DNA of 36,057 nucleotides, from positions 1 to 36,057 of the IMG/VR virus record IMGVR_UViG_3300029309_000124. One strand, given 5' to 3'. The stretch is from a virus. The position numbers were made by a program, and so were the translations under genes. This document shows positions 24,959 through 33,449 of this stretch, piece by piece (within the stretch, counting starts at the first letter, position 1; every line of letters begins with the position of its first letter). Under the pieces are notes generated by a model. That model did not search any database and had not been told where the DNA came from. It was given only the letters and a program-made list of their open reading frames with translations.

Positions 24959-25510
24959 TTATATTGGTCTGATCGAGGTCCACTCAAGCTTACCTTCATC
25001 GTTTACCATCAAGACTTTCTTGATATCATGTTGTGTAAAAGGTGGAACGTCACTGAGAGCATCAACCGTTTTACTGGTTGAGATACTAATAGCGTTCTCT
25101 GGCTTAAGCATTGGTGTGATACGAACATCAGCTACTCCTGAAACAGGAACAACAACTCCAAGCTTGTATGTATCCGAAGGGATAACAACAGATGGGCTAT
25201 CAGCACTGGTTGTCCCCAAAAGAATCCATCCCGGACCACCAGCGGAACCGAATTGATCCCCTTCGTCTCCAGAATCAAATGGTTGTGATGGGTTTTGAGC
25301 GAATGCATCATCTCCATCGTCCGGGTTTTGAGTAGGATCATATCCATAAACCTGAACTGGTGTCTTTGACCAAACTGTGACTCCTTTGGTTAGTTGTGCT
25401 GTCCCGCTACTTTGAAATTCAGTTCTAATCGGGAACCTATAAACGTCATGATCAGCTGCATTTGAATCAAATTGCAGTTTATTAACGCCCTTATTAAGTG
25501 TTATACTCAT
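24959..25510 (-). CDS. Putative virion protein, third member of the IP-F-T motif trio
   Basis: A 183-residue protein with the same start style (MSITLNKGVNKLQF) and the same end motif as the two previous genes: 'DVPPFTQHDIKKVLMVND' followed by 'GKLEWTSI'. Its middle is different and includes a Pro/Asp/Gly-rich loop (about residues 55-90, with NPDDGDDAF), likely exposed. The shared C-terminal motif probably forms a common docking or trimerisation strand. AGGAGG precedes the ATG, and a strong terminator follows. Confidence 0.72.
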   Translation of the reverse strand: MSITLNKGVNKLQFDSNAADHDVYRFPIRTEFQSSGTAQLTKGVTVWSKTPVQVYGYDPTQNPDDGDDAFAQNPSQPFDSGDEGDQFGSAGGPGWILLGTTSADSPSVVIPSDTYKLGVVVPVSGVADVRITPMLKPENAISISTSKTVDALSDVPPFTQHDIKKVLMVNDEGKLEWTSIRPI

Positions 25511-25534
25511 ACTTTTATCCTCCTATTAAGTATG

Positions 25535-25969
25535 TTAGAATAATTCATTAACAAATGACCAGCCAAGCTCGCCATTCGCATCGATTGAAAGAATCTTGTT
25601 GTAGCTATCAACTTCAACAGTTGGAAATCCAGGAATCTCTGACACCTCTGCTAATTGCTGTTTGTTCAAAACAGTGAAAGAAGAATCAAGAACTGGGATC
25701 ATTCTCACAATCTCAGATTGTCCAGTGGTGGACATAGCAAAAATTGCTTGATATTGGTTCCACCCTAAAACAGTTGTCTTGTTATCAACACCCATGGTTT
25801 CAATTTCAACCCATGAGCCATTTACCATACCGTACATTTTTACTGCCGCTTCACACCAAATAAACATACCGAATTCGTCACTGTTACCAATGATACCTTC
25901 GTTACCAGTAGGAGCGTTTGTGCCTGCAGTATAGTGGTTTACACCATCTTTAGTTAATTTATTAAACAT
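25535..25969 (-). CDS. Putative virion protein, paralogue of its upstream neighbour
   Basis: A 144-residue beta-rich protein corresponding to the N-terminal domain of the preceding 389-aa product: 'DGVNHYTAG', 'EFGMFIWCEAAVKMYG', 'GSWVEIETMGVDNKTTVLGWNQYQAI'. It ends in the trio's shared motif: 'EIPGFPTVEVDSYNKILSID' followed by 'GELGWSFV'. It lacks the Q-rich hinge and extra C-terminal domain. AGGAGG lies upstream and the intergenic gap is 12 nt. A structural role is inferred from position and paralogy; no characterised family is recognised. Confidence 0.72.
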   Translation of the reverse strand: MFNKLTKDGVNHYTAGTNAPTGNEGIIGNSDEFGMFIWCEAAVKMYGMVNGSWVEIETMGVDNKTTVLGWNQYQAIFAMSTTGQSEIVRMIPVLDSSFTVLNKQQLAEVSEIPGFPTVEVDSYNKILSIDANGELGWSFVNELF

Positions 25970-25981
25970 TTATTATCCTCC

Positions 25982-27151
25982 TTATTCTGTGATTGTGTGT
26001 AAATTTCGCATCAAATGTGCATCTTGCCTATGTGTATAAACAAAGAATCTCAATGGCTGCGTAGGGTCAAACTCTGCATCAAAGGTAGCATTACCAGTAA
26101 GGGTAACTCTATCAACATAATAGCCATGAACCATATTCCAGGTCTGCCATTTAACCGTTAAATTACCTTGAGCATCTTTTGAGAAACGAACAGCGTTGCC
26201 GCCTGGTGTACTATTTGATGACCCAACCACAGTGCGATTTTTAGTGTAAACACGAGCCGGATTGCTACCAGGTCTTTGATCAAGCCAAAGAACAGAGTTT
26301 TTTTCTACCTGAGAATACTCGAACAACTCTAGGTCATCTTGAGCCATAAATCCAAAGTATGCGCCTTTCGACAATGCTTCAAATCTAATAACAAGATCAG
26401 TACCGTTTGCGATACTTGAGATACTTGGTAAAGCAGAAGTTAGAAGAGCATAGAGTTCATTGTCTCCACCGAGTGGAAATTTGTCTGCACGAATTCTATA
26501 AACCCCTGGCGAGTCTTCTTCGTATACATAAGTGTTATCTGCTTGTGGACTAGCAACAAGTTGATCGATGTAAGATTGATCTTGTGCTCCCTGAAGGACT
26601 ACCATTGCTCCGTGTTGCTCAAGGCCTGGTTGTTGCTGTTGTCCTTGTTGCCCTTGTTGTCCGCCTTGTTGATTTTGTGGTGGAGCTTCAACATAAGCTG
26701 TCGCTTGATATTCCCTAATCGCTTCAGCACCAAGAGATGCTAGTGAAACCCAAACCAAGTTACCAGCTGAATCTGTTGAAAGAACTGATCCAGCATCAGC
26801 AGCTGTGAATGCTGGGATACCAGAGATATCTTCTGTTGTTTGTGAAGAGCTTGATTGGCTTCTTGGCTGAGCAATGTAAGACATACGAACCAATACAGTA
26901 CCGCTTGCAGCAGTTACATGTACAGCTTCATAATCTTCAAAATAAATAGACATAGTTTTGTCTTGTAGAGTGGTCTCGCCAAGTACACTCCAGTTTCCGC
27001 TAGCATGACGCGCATGAACAGTTACCGGAGATGGAGACCACACAAAAATTCCGAATTGACCAGCGCCTGATTGGATATAACCCATTTCACCAGATACCGA
27101 TTCGGAGATAGCATTAACATGGTTAATACCAGATTGTAAAGTGTAATACAT
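25982..27151 (-). CDS. Putative virion protein with an extra C-terminal beta domain
   Basis: A 389-residue protein. Residues 1-100 are paralogous to the next gene: 'SGINHVNA', 'GQFGIFVWSPSPVTVHA', 'GNWSVLGETTLQDKTMSIYFEDYEAV'. Residues about 110-140 carry the linker motif shared by this trio: 'DISGIPAFTAADAGSVLSTD' followed by 'GNLVWVSL'. A Gln/Gly-rich hinge follows (about 155-178, with repeated GQQGQQ). Residues about 180-389 are a unique compact domain with many Trp/Tyr/Phe residues, a candidate receptor- or glycan-binding module. The ATG has AGGAGG upstream. No promoter box was found, but a terminator precedes the gene, so another promoter type or read-through is implied. Confidence 0.75.
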   Translation of the reverse strand: MYYTLQSGINHVNAISESVSGEMGYIQSGAGQFGIFVWSPSPVTVHARHASGNWSVLGETTLQDKTMSIYFEDYEAVHVTAASGTVLVRMSYIAQPRSQSSSSQTTEDISGIPAFTAADAGSVLSTDSAGNLVWVSLASLGAEAIREYQATAYVEAPPQNQQGGQQGQQGQQQQPGLEQHGAMVVLQGAQDQSYIDQLVASPQADNTYVYEEDSPGVYRIRADKFPLGGDNELYALLTSALPSISSIANGTDLVIRFEALSKGAYFGFMAQDDLELFEYSQVEKNSVLWLDQRPGSNPARVYTKNRTVVGSSNSTPGGNAVRFSKDAQGNLTVKWQTWNMVHGYYVDRVTLTGNATFDAEFDPTQPLRFFVYTHRQDAHLMRNLHTITE

Positions 27152-27180
27152 ACTTTTATCCTCCTAATATTTTAAGTATG

Positions 27181-27214
27181 AAAAAAGGGTGGCCCCGAAG
27201 GGCCGGGACCACCC
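27181..27214 (-). terminator. Rho-independent terminator after the coiled-coil fibre gene
   Basis: The minus strand has GGGTGG pairing with CCACCC, an inner GGCC/GGCC pairing around TTCG, then TTTTTT. It lies between the fibre stop at 27263 and the next start at 27151. Confidence 0.85.
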
Positions 27215-27262
27215 ATGTCGCTATTTGCAACAATAGTGGAAGAGGCAAGCCTCTATCAACTA

Positions 27263-29845
27263 TTAGACAATCTGCCACATACCGCCGAAGTAAACGAGGG
27301 TAAGAGCTGATTCTTCGTTAAGCTCAATGCTCATCTCAGAATCGATCATCTCGCCACCGTTACCACGAACGACAACATCAGCAGCATCAAATGCACCACC
27401 GACTTTAGCGTGCTTGATAACAAGAGTCTTGCCTGGAACACCAGCTGGAAGTTCAAGGTCAAAGCCCATTGCTCCAGTTGGGGCAGAAGCAGAATCAACA
27501 CCAGCAACGAACACGTAGTGTGCATTAGCTGGAACGTTGAACATACCACCCATAGCCATACCACCATCGATCATAGCGATAGTAGAGACCATTCCTTGCT
27601 CACGAGCTACCATACGAGCATCCATTGCAGACTCGTTAGAAGCTTCAAGAGAAGCAAGTGCATCAATGTTAGACTGAAGGGTCGCTTCAGCAGCCATTGC
27701 GCGTGCTTCTTCGTCGCTGATAGCAACTGTAAGAACACCTTCTGCAGCAACAGCACGGTTTTCTTCAGCGTCGATTGCATCACCAAGAGCATTCTCAGCA
27801 GTAGTTGCACGAGTGACCTCAGCAGTGAGGTTTTGCTCGATTACAGTTTCAGCAGCGATTCTGTTAGAAGTTTCGGTTGCAAGATCAGCAGCGATTGCAT
27901 TTTCAGCAGCAGTTGCACGAGAAACTTCAGACGCAAGGTTAGAAGTCAATACACCTTCTGCAGCAAGAGCACGGGTCTCTTCAGCAGCGATATCTGCAGA
28001 GTTAGCAGCAACGTCACCGTCGATTCTAACAACTTCAGCATCAAACTTACCTTCGATACGACCTTCTTCACCTTGAGCACGAGAAACTTCAGACGCAAGG
28101 TTAGAAGTCAATGTTGCTTCAGCACCTTCCGCACGAGCTTGCTCAGCATCTACGTCAGCACCACGATCAAGGATTTCTTGATCAAGAGCAGCTTGAAGAC
28201 CAGCTTCAGCAGCTTGAGCGCGCGCAGTTTCAGCAGCAAGATCAGATGAGTGAACACCAAGAGCAGCAGTTACTGCAGCGTTGAGGTCAGAGTCAGCTGT
28301 TTGGAATGCATTAACGATCTCAGTAAGAGAGTCAAGAGCAGCTGGATCAACGTTAGAAAGAATATCGTTGATTTGTCCTTGAAGACCTGCTTCAGCACCA
28401 AGAGCACGGGTCTCTTCAGCGTTGATAGCGTTTGTGAGAGCTTGCTCAGCAGCCATTGCACGGTTCTTCTCAGTAAGAACAGAACCAGAAAGAACACCAT
28501 CAGCAGCATCCATATCAGAACGCAAGGCATCAATATTAGACTGAAGGGTGCTATCTGCAGATGAACGAGCAGAAGCCTCTGCAGTTACAGCAGCTTGACG
28601 ATCAGAAACTTCTTGAGCCAAACCAGAAGTCAATGTTGACTCAGCAGCAGTTGCTCTAGAAACCTCAGAAGCCAAATCAGCAGTCAAAACACCTTCAGCT
28701 GCTTGAGCGCGAGCGATTTCAGCAGAAAGATTGTTTTCAATTACAGTTTCAGCAGCGATTCTGTTTGCAGTTTCAGCATCCAATTCGCCATGAATTTCGT
28801 TGATAGCACCAACAAGATTAAGCTTAACACCGGTATCAAGAGTAGAAAGATCACCATCAGCAGCAGCGCGAGCAGCAGCTTCAGCGTTATCAGCAGCGAT
28901 ACGTGCAGATTCTTCAGCAGAAACAGCAGAAATACGTGCAGCTTCTTCAGAATCGATGTTTCCTTGAAGAACACCCTCAGCAGTAGTAGCACGACTGTTC
29001 TCTGAAGAGATAGCAGCAGCATTTGCAGACTCAGCTGCTTGTGCGCGTGCGATTTCTGCGTCAAGACCAGCTTGAAGGCCAGCTTCTGCAGTTTGAGCAC
29101 GAGACTCTTCTGAAGATACAAGACCTTCGATACGAGCTTCTTCAGCTACCGCACGGTTTTCTTCAGCATCAATTGCATCACCAAGAAGGTTATCAGCAGA
29201 GATACGAGCAGCTTCTTCAGCAGCAATATCAGCAGAGTTAGATGCGATATCGCCAGCGTTTGCTTGCTCAGCAGCAGTTGCACGAGCAATTTCTGCAGCC
29301 AACTCAGAAGTGTGTTGACCAAGAACTGCAGTGATGGATGCCTGAAGGTCACCATCAGCAGATTGGAATGCGCTTACGATTTCAGTAAGAGAATCGAGAG
29401 CAGATGGGTCAGTGTTAGACAAGATGTCGTTAATTTGACTTTGAAGAGAAGCATCGCCAGCAATACGTGCAGCTTCTTCAGCATCAATCAAACCTTCAAG
29501 AACAGTCTCAGCAGAGATTCTGTTAGAAGTTTCAGTAGCAAGATCAGAAGTCAAAACGCCTTCTGCTGCTTGGGCACGAGCGATTTCAGCATCAAGACCA
29601 GCTTGAAGACCAGCATCACCAGATTCCATAGCACCTTTAACCGAAGCAAGTGCAGCTTCCTGAACAAGACGGTCACCGGTGGTTGAGAGTTGAGAGTCGT
29701 CGTTTACACGAACGTCACTCTTAATTTCGCTGATAGCATCAACGGTTTTGTTTGGTAACTTAAGTGCGCCATCGGCAGCGGCCCCAGCATCAATCTGAGC
29801 ATCGCCTTTGACTACAAGTTTACCTTTAAGTACTTTATAAGACAT
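27263..29845 (-). CDS. Long Ala-rich coiled-coil fibre protein
   Basis: An 860-residue protein dominated by heptad-like repeats around 'EIARAQAAEGVL', 'ATETSNRIAAETVIE' and 'IDAEENRAVAAE' from about residue 75 to 735, as expected of a long trimeric coiled-coil fibre. A distinct block beginning 'QINDILSN(T/V)DP' and containing 'ALDSLTEIV' occurs twice, near residues 137 and 490, interrupting the repeats about 350 residues apart. The N-terminus (1-65) is not repetitive and may anchor the fibre. The last 100 residues form a beta domain with 'FDLELPAGVPGKTLVIKH' and a final 'YFGGMWQIV', similar in plan to the C-terminus of the preceding 662-aa protein. It is followed by a strong terminator. Tail fibre is the simplest reading; a head fibre is possible given the position. 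Confidence 0.8.
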   Translation of the reverse strand: MSYKVLKGKLVVKGDAQIDAGAAADGALKLPNKTVDAISEIKSDVRVNDDSQLSTTGDRLVQEAALASVKGAMESGDAGLQAGLDAEIARAQAAEGVLTSDLATETSNRISAETVLEGLIDAEEAARIAGDASLQSQINDILSNTDPSALDSLTEIVSAFQSADGDLQASITAVLGQHTSELAAEIARATAAEQANAGDIASNSADIAAEEAARISADNLLGDAIDAEENRAVAEEARIEGLVSSEESRAQTAEAGLQAGLDAEIARAQAAESANAAAISSENSRATTAEGVLQGNIDSEEAARISAVSAEESARIAADNAEAAARAAADGDLSTLDTGVKLNLVGAINEIHGELDAETANRIAAETVIENNLSAEIARAQAAEGVLTADLASEVSRATAAESTLTSGLAQEVSDRQAAVTAEASARSSADSTLQSNIDALRSDMDAADGVLSGSVLTEKNRAMAAEQALTNAINAEETRALGAEAGLQGQINDILSNVDPAALDSLTEIVNAFQTADSDLNAAVTAALGVHSSDLAAETARAQAAEAGLQAALDQEILDRGADVDAEQARAEGAEATLTSNLASEVSRAQGEEGRIEGKFDAEVVRIDGDVAANSADIAAEETRALAAEGVLTSNLASEVSRATAAENAIAADLATETSNRIAAETVIEQNLTAEVTRATTAENALGDAIDAEENRAVAAEGVLTVAISDEEARAMAAEATLQSNIDALASLEASNESAMDARMVAREQGMVSTIAMIDGGMAMGGMFNVPANAHYVFVAGVDSASAPTGAMGFDLELPAGVPGKTLVIKHAKVGGAFDAADVVVRGNGGEMIDSEMSIELNEESALTLVYFGGMWQIV
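27600..29650 (-). repeat. Degenerate in-gene repeats encoding the coiled coil
   Basis: The DNA repeats variants of segments such as 'TCAGCAGCAAGAT', 'CGAGCGATTTCAGC' and 'AACACCTTCTGC' (plus-strand view) many times within the 860-aa fibre gene. They are diverged copies in coding frame, not direct repeats with unique spacers, and could recombine to change fibre length. Confidence 0.75.
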
Positions 29846-29949
29846 ATTTTATTTCCTCCATTAGTAGAAATATGTATAATATCGAGCGGCTCGGCATCAT
29901 ACGACACCTTACCACTCACTAGTAAGTAGATATTTCAGCCTCAAAAAGA
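29846..29949 (-). other. Intergenic region with two small inverted repeats before the coiled-coil fibre gene
   Basis: On the minus strand this 104-nt gap holds a 7-bp imperfect hairpin (CTTACTA...TGGTAAG) and a short CGAG-CCG-CTCG hairpin. Neither is followed by a T-tract, so I do not call a terminator. No ACTATTTA box is present; ATATTTC near 29867 is at best a weak relative. GGAGG precedes the ATG at 29845. Confidence 0.4.
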
Positions 29950-31938
29950 CTAGAAAATCATGAAATTATTTTGGCCATCGCAGTAAATTGATAGTGCTGA
30001 AAAGTTAGAAAATAATTGTATCGTTTCTTCACCGTCTATTTGTTGGCCTTGAACCTGAATAGTTATTTGTATCGGGTTATTTTCTGAATTGCCGGCTTCG
30101 TCTTTAATCACAAAAATTTGACCTGAAGAAAGTTGAGATGCATCAGGTAAAGTTACTGTGACTGTATCCATTAATGTATTTACACCAATTATGTAATCTG
30201 TTGGTTGTATAACATAATCACTCCCGACAGAAACTCTACTAACAGAGACTCCATCGTTGAACGTAGCATTACCATTGAAAACATGCGTGTCGTCAATGCT
30301 ATCACCAAAAACTGTTGATCCATTAGTGTTTATCTCAGTTACAATTTCATTTGTAACTCTGACCACAATTTCTTCTGCTGTAATCGTACCTGCTACTTCT
30401 AAATCTCCATCAAGCAAAAGTGTACCGTTTGAAAATAATAATTCAGAAGAACCAGAAACAATTCCCTCGTTTAGTATTTGTACAGAGCCAGATGGTCCTG
30501 CAGCGCCACCAAGTTTAATCCACTCATTGTCTTCATGCTTAAACTCAATTGTTCCTGCGTTATTTCTAAAACCGTAGCTTTGTTCAATATCATCAGGCGT
30601 ATTCTCAAAAACAATATAGCTATTACCGTTTAGTCTTAAGTTATTCGCAATAGCCATGTCTTTGCCGTCTAGCAATAAAACATCGGTATCAGAAAAATAA
30701 CCTAGACATGCCTCTTGATTATCACCAAAGTTTACCTCTCTATCACTACCCATGAAAAAATCACCCCACACTTGATGTGGTGTTCCAATTGAGAAGTCTT
30801 TTGTTGGATTAGGTTGAATATTAGGATTTGATGGTATTATCTTTCTAGGAATAATGTTTCCATGTATCGCCATACCTTGGCGAATATTCTGCCTATTAAA
30901 GAACCCATTAGCACCGAAGTACCCAACAGCAAGAACCTCTTCTACCTTATCATCTTCGTGAATTTCTCCATTAAAAGATTTAGGTTGAGAAGACCTGACT
31001 TTAAAAGAAAAATAACTTTTTGTATCAACACCATTTTCATCAATAACGGCTGATAGAGATGCATTATCGACAGGTTCGCTTGGGCTTTCATTTACTGGGC
31101 CTCTAAAGATTAGCCTTCCCATTTCATACTCTTCAATTCCATTCTCTTGATATACGCCACCAAGAGTATTAGTCAATACAATCAATGGATGCTCAAAAGG
31201 AACCTCGGAATCATTTTCCATATTAAGGAGGGGCAAATCAAAACCGGGCTTAGAGTTGCTCATTAGAAGCTCACCCATTTCAATTCTCATACCATCATCG
31301 TCTGATCTACCCTTAATTGTAACTGCGCCGTTTACTTTAAAATTACCCGTGAAGTTACCACCAGCTATATCAAAAGATTCACCATTCTCATCAATTGTTC
31401 TAATTGGTGCTGCAAACTTAATTGGAGAAGCGCCACCAATAGTTCCATGAATCGAGGTCTCCCCCAGTAGAACAGTGGATCCTGAGACAACTAATGCTGG
31501 GTTTTGAGCATACTGAAAGTCTGCCTCGGCTGCATTGGTGATGTTACTAAGATTTGTGACTCCATCTGTTGAGGAAGAATAAAACAATAACGAAGGATGG
31601 GTACCAGACAAAATCATTGTTCCGCCAACAGTATTGATCCCACCAGTTACAACGGTCATCGATCCTGTAAAGATGTGAGTATCGCCGTTGCTGTCTCCGA
31701 ACTTTGTTGAGCCGTCAGAATTTATATTCGTTACAGTTTTATTTACAACTGTAAAATTCATTCTTTCTGCGTTGATTTCACCGCCAACGTTTAACGTACC
31801 AGTTAGATTAAGTTCTCCATCTCTATAATACAGTTCAGGAACACCGTTGAGAGACCCATCGGCGTTCGCTAACTGGACAGAACCCGAAACACCTACTGCC
31901 CGTTGTCCGGTTACGTGTGCCCAACCAAATTCCCCCAT
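29950..31938 (-). CDS. Putative fibre or whisker-like structural protein with an internal duplication
   Basis: A 662-residue beta-rich protein without membrane segments. Residues about 18-93 and 483-560 are two copies of one module: 'SGSVQLANADGS', 'GTLNVGGEINAE', 'VTNINSDGSTKFGDS', 'DTHIFTGS' in the first, and the matching 'SGSVQILNEG', 'GDLEVAGTITAE', 'VTEINTNGSTVFGDS', 'DTHVFNGN' in the second. Residues about 575-662 form a C-terminal domain with 'VTVTLPDASQLSSGQ', 'FVIKDEAGN', 'GQQIDGEETIQL' and a final 'IYCDGQNNFMIF', a pattern common at the tips of phage fibres. The gene is coupled to the LamG-containing gene by a shared TAATG. A structural fibre role is inferred. Confidence 0.75.
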   Translation of the reverse strand: MGEFGWAHVTGQRAVGVSGSVQLANADGSLNGVPELYYRDGELNLTGTLNVGGEINAERMNFTVVNKTVTNINSDGSTKFGDSNGDTHIFTGSMTVVTGGINTVGGTMILSGTHPSLLFYSSSTDGVTNLSNITNAAEADFQYAQNPALVVSGSTVLLGETSIHGTIGGASPIKFAAPIRTIDENGESFDIAGGNFTGNFKVNGAVTIKGRSDDDGMRIEMGELLMSNSKPGFDLPLLNMENDSEVPFEHPLIVLTNTLGGVYQENGIEEYEMGRLIFRGPVNESPSEPVDNASLSAVIDENGVDTKSYFSFKVRSSQPKSFNGEIHEDDKVEEVLAVGYFGANGFFNRQNIRQGMAIHGNIIPRKIIPSNPNIQPNPTKDFSIGTPHQVWGDFFMGSDREVNFGDNQEACLGYFSDTDVLLLDGKDMAIANNLRLNGNSYIVFENTPDDIEQSYGFRNNAGTIEFKHEDNEWIKLGGAAGPSGSVQILNEGIVSGSSELLFSNGTLLLDGDLEVAGTITAEEIVVRVTNEIVTEINTNGSTVFGDSIDDTHVFNGNATFNDGVSVSRVSVGSDYVIQPTDYIIGVNTLMDTVTVTLPDASQLSSGQIFVIKDEAGNSENNPIQITIQVQGQQIDGEETIQLFSNFSALSIYCDGQNNFMIF

Positions 31939-33059
31939 TATTCATCAACTCCCGATCCCGAAAGTTCATACATGCTTCCTGTTGGAATACCTGTTAATTG
32001 TGCATACAATTGAAAATCTGCTGTGTTTGTGAGTGATGATAAATATACTCTTTTACATTTAACTGGTAGCTCTACACTTGATCCAGCAGCAGTAAGTGGC
32101 CAATAGTGATGGTTTCTATACACATTGTTGGAGCCAGAGAAAGGACCAATCGTAGAGTTGATTTCATCACCAGCGCCAAAGTTTGTTAGATCATTTAGAT
32201 CATCACTATTACCACTTGAATCTCGAATGATTGTGTTTGATCCATCAATGACATCATTTTCATTATCGCCAAATTGATACCATAGTTTTAAATTAGTACC
32301 TTGAATATCTCGAGGGTTTGCTTTACCACCAGTGTTGTAAAGTGAAGTAACATTAGCTGCGCTTAGCTCCTCAGACCACACAGCTACTTCATCAATACCA
32401 ACTACTTTATCATAATCAATTCCATTAAATAAAACAAATCTTGTTGAGCCTGTTATAGGATTACCAGCACTACTATTCTGATTTAATATATTTGATCCAT
32501 TTTTGTACAACTTGATAGCGCCATTTGCACCGCCATTTACAGTTAGCACAAAATGATTCCACCCGTTTTCAAATAAATTTGCATCTGACTTTGTTTGATT
32601 GTAATAAAAGCCACCGGAAGTATCAACTACCCTAATTTGTAATCTACCGTTACCCGAAGATACATTCCTCGGTCTTAGCTGAACTGCATTGTCGCCTGCT
32701 TCATTTTGCAAGGAAATATAATTTTCTGTCGCATTAAAGGTTGTGTTCCCATCACTACCACTGAGCCACCATGAAACGCTGATTCCTGATCCGTTTGGGA
32801 TATCAAAAGCGCTATCGGCGGTCCTAAAATCAAAAGTACCAGAAACAGCAATTGCATTATTGCTTAGAGATCCAAAATGAACACGTAGTTCGCCAGAACC
32901 AGCTGTCTTCTCAACAGTCAGACTCTTAGAGACAGTTGGTAAATCCAATACAAACTCTTGATCAGCAACAGTAGATGAACCTGTTAGGTAAGGTTTGCCG
33001 GAAACTAAAAAGTTACCTGCACTTCGGAGCCCTGACTTATATTTAAAATTCTCACTCAT
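31938..33059 (-). CDS. Putative virion protein: tandem-paralogue fold with an inserted LamG-like lectin domain
   Basis: A 373-residue protein. Residues 1-70 match the N-terminal half of the two preceding paralogues (SGLRSAGNFLVSGKPY), and residues about 311-373 match their C-terminal half (VELPVKCKRVYLSS, then MYELSGSGVDE). Between them, residues about 72-310 form a concanavalin/LamG-like module: an early strand with 'SVSWWLSG', 'GWNHFVLTVNGG' and 'GIDEVAVWSEELSAANVTSLYN', the typical closing signature of these domains. LamG-like domains often bind glycans, so surface attachment is a reasonable guess. GAGG lies 6 nt before the ATG. The stop shares one base with the next ATG (TAATG). Confidence 0.82.
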   Translation of the reverse strand: MSENFKYKSGLRSAGNFLVSGKPYLTGSSTVADQEFVLDLPTVSKSLTVEKTAGSGELRVHFGSLSNNAIAVSGTFDFRTADSAFDIPNGSGISVSWWLSGSDGNTTFNATENYISLQNEAGDNAVQLRPRNVSSGNGRLQIRVVDTSGGFYYNQTKSDANLFENGWNHFVLTVNGGANGAIKLYKNGSNILNQNSSAGNPITGSTRFVLFNGIDYDKVVGIDEVAVWSEELSAANVTSLYNTGGKANPRDIQGTNLKLWYQFGDNENDVIDGSNTIIRDSSGNSDDLNDLTNFGAGDEINSTIGPFSGSNNVYRNHHYWPLTAAGSSVELPVKCKRVYLSSLTNTADFQLYAQLTGIPTGSMYELSGSGVDE

Positions 33060-33065
33060 TATGCC

Positions 33066-33449
33066 TCACTCGTCAATCCCAACACCTGAAAGTGTGTACA
33101 TTCTATTCTGATCAATATTTGTAATACTAGCAAATATAGAAACGTTTGCACCGTTGACTGATGAAACAAATATTTGCTTACACTTAAGGTCAAGCTGGAT
33201 TGATTCACCAGCGGCAACTTCATAAAAATGCTTGTTAGCGATAACATTACCTGTAGCTTTAGCGGCTAAGTGAACTCTGATTGAGTTTGAACCATCGTGA
33301 TTAAAAACCACAACATTTTTTGTTACATTGGTAAAAGAAAAACTCTGCTCTCCGTTTGATCCAAGTGTAAAGTTTTTAACGTAAGGTCTCCCGGAAACAA
33401 TATAGCTACCAGCATTTCTAAGACCAACATCGTATAAAAAAGAACTCAT
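33066..33449 (-). CDS. Putative virion protein, second tandem paralogue
   Basis: A 127-residue paralogue of the preceding gene: N-terminal 'GLRNAGSYIVSGRPY', central 'NVTKNVVVFNHDGS', C-terminal 'LKCKQIFVSSVNG' and a closing 'DQNRMYTLSGVGIDE'. The last stretch is nearly identical to the end of the next, LamG-containing paralogue (MYELSGSGVDE). It is the shortest copy and serves as the uninterrupted reference for the domain split open in the next gene. It overlaps its upstream neighbour by 4 nt and is followed 6 nt later by the next ATG. Function is inferred as structural from context only. Confidence 0.75.
   Translation of the reverse strand: MSSFLYDVGLRNAGSYIVSGRPYVKNFTLGSNGEQSFSFTNVTKNVVVFNHDGSNSIRVHLAAKATGNVIANKHFYEVAAGESIQLDLKCKQIFVSSVNGANVSIFASITNIDQNRMYTLSGVGIDE

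Noticed and set aside
27410-28249. 279-codon plus-strand ORF opposite the coiled-coil fibre gene
   Set aside because: It is a shadow of the repetitive minus-strand gene: Ser/Arg/Cys-rich low-complexity translation, no ribosome-binding site, and no other plus-strand gene in the window.
27600-29650. CRISPR-like or satellite repeat array
   Set aside because: The repeats are diverged, in frame, without unique spacers of fixed length, and encode a regular coiled coil.
29846-29949. Terminator between the two large fibre genes
   Set aside because: Two small hairpins are present, but neither is followed by a T-tract on the minus strand.
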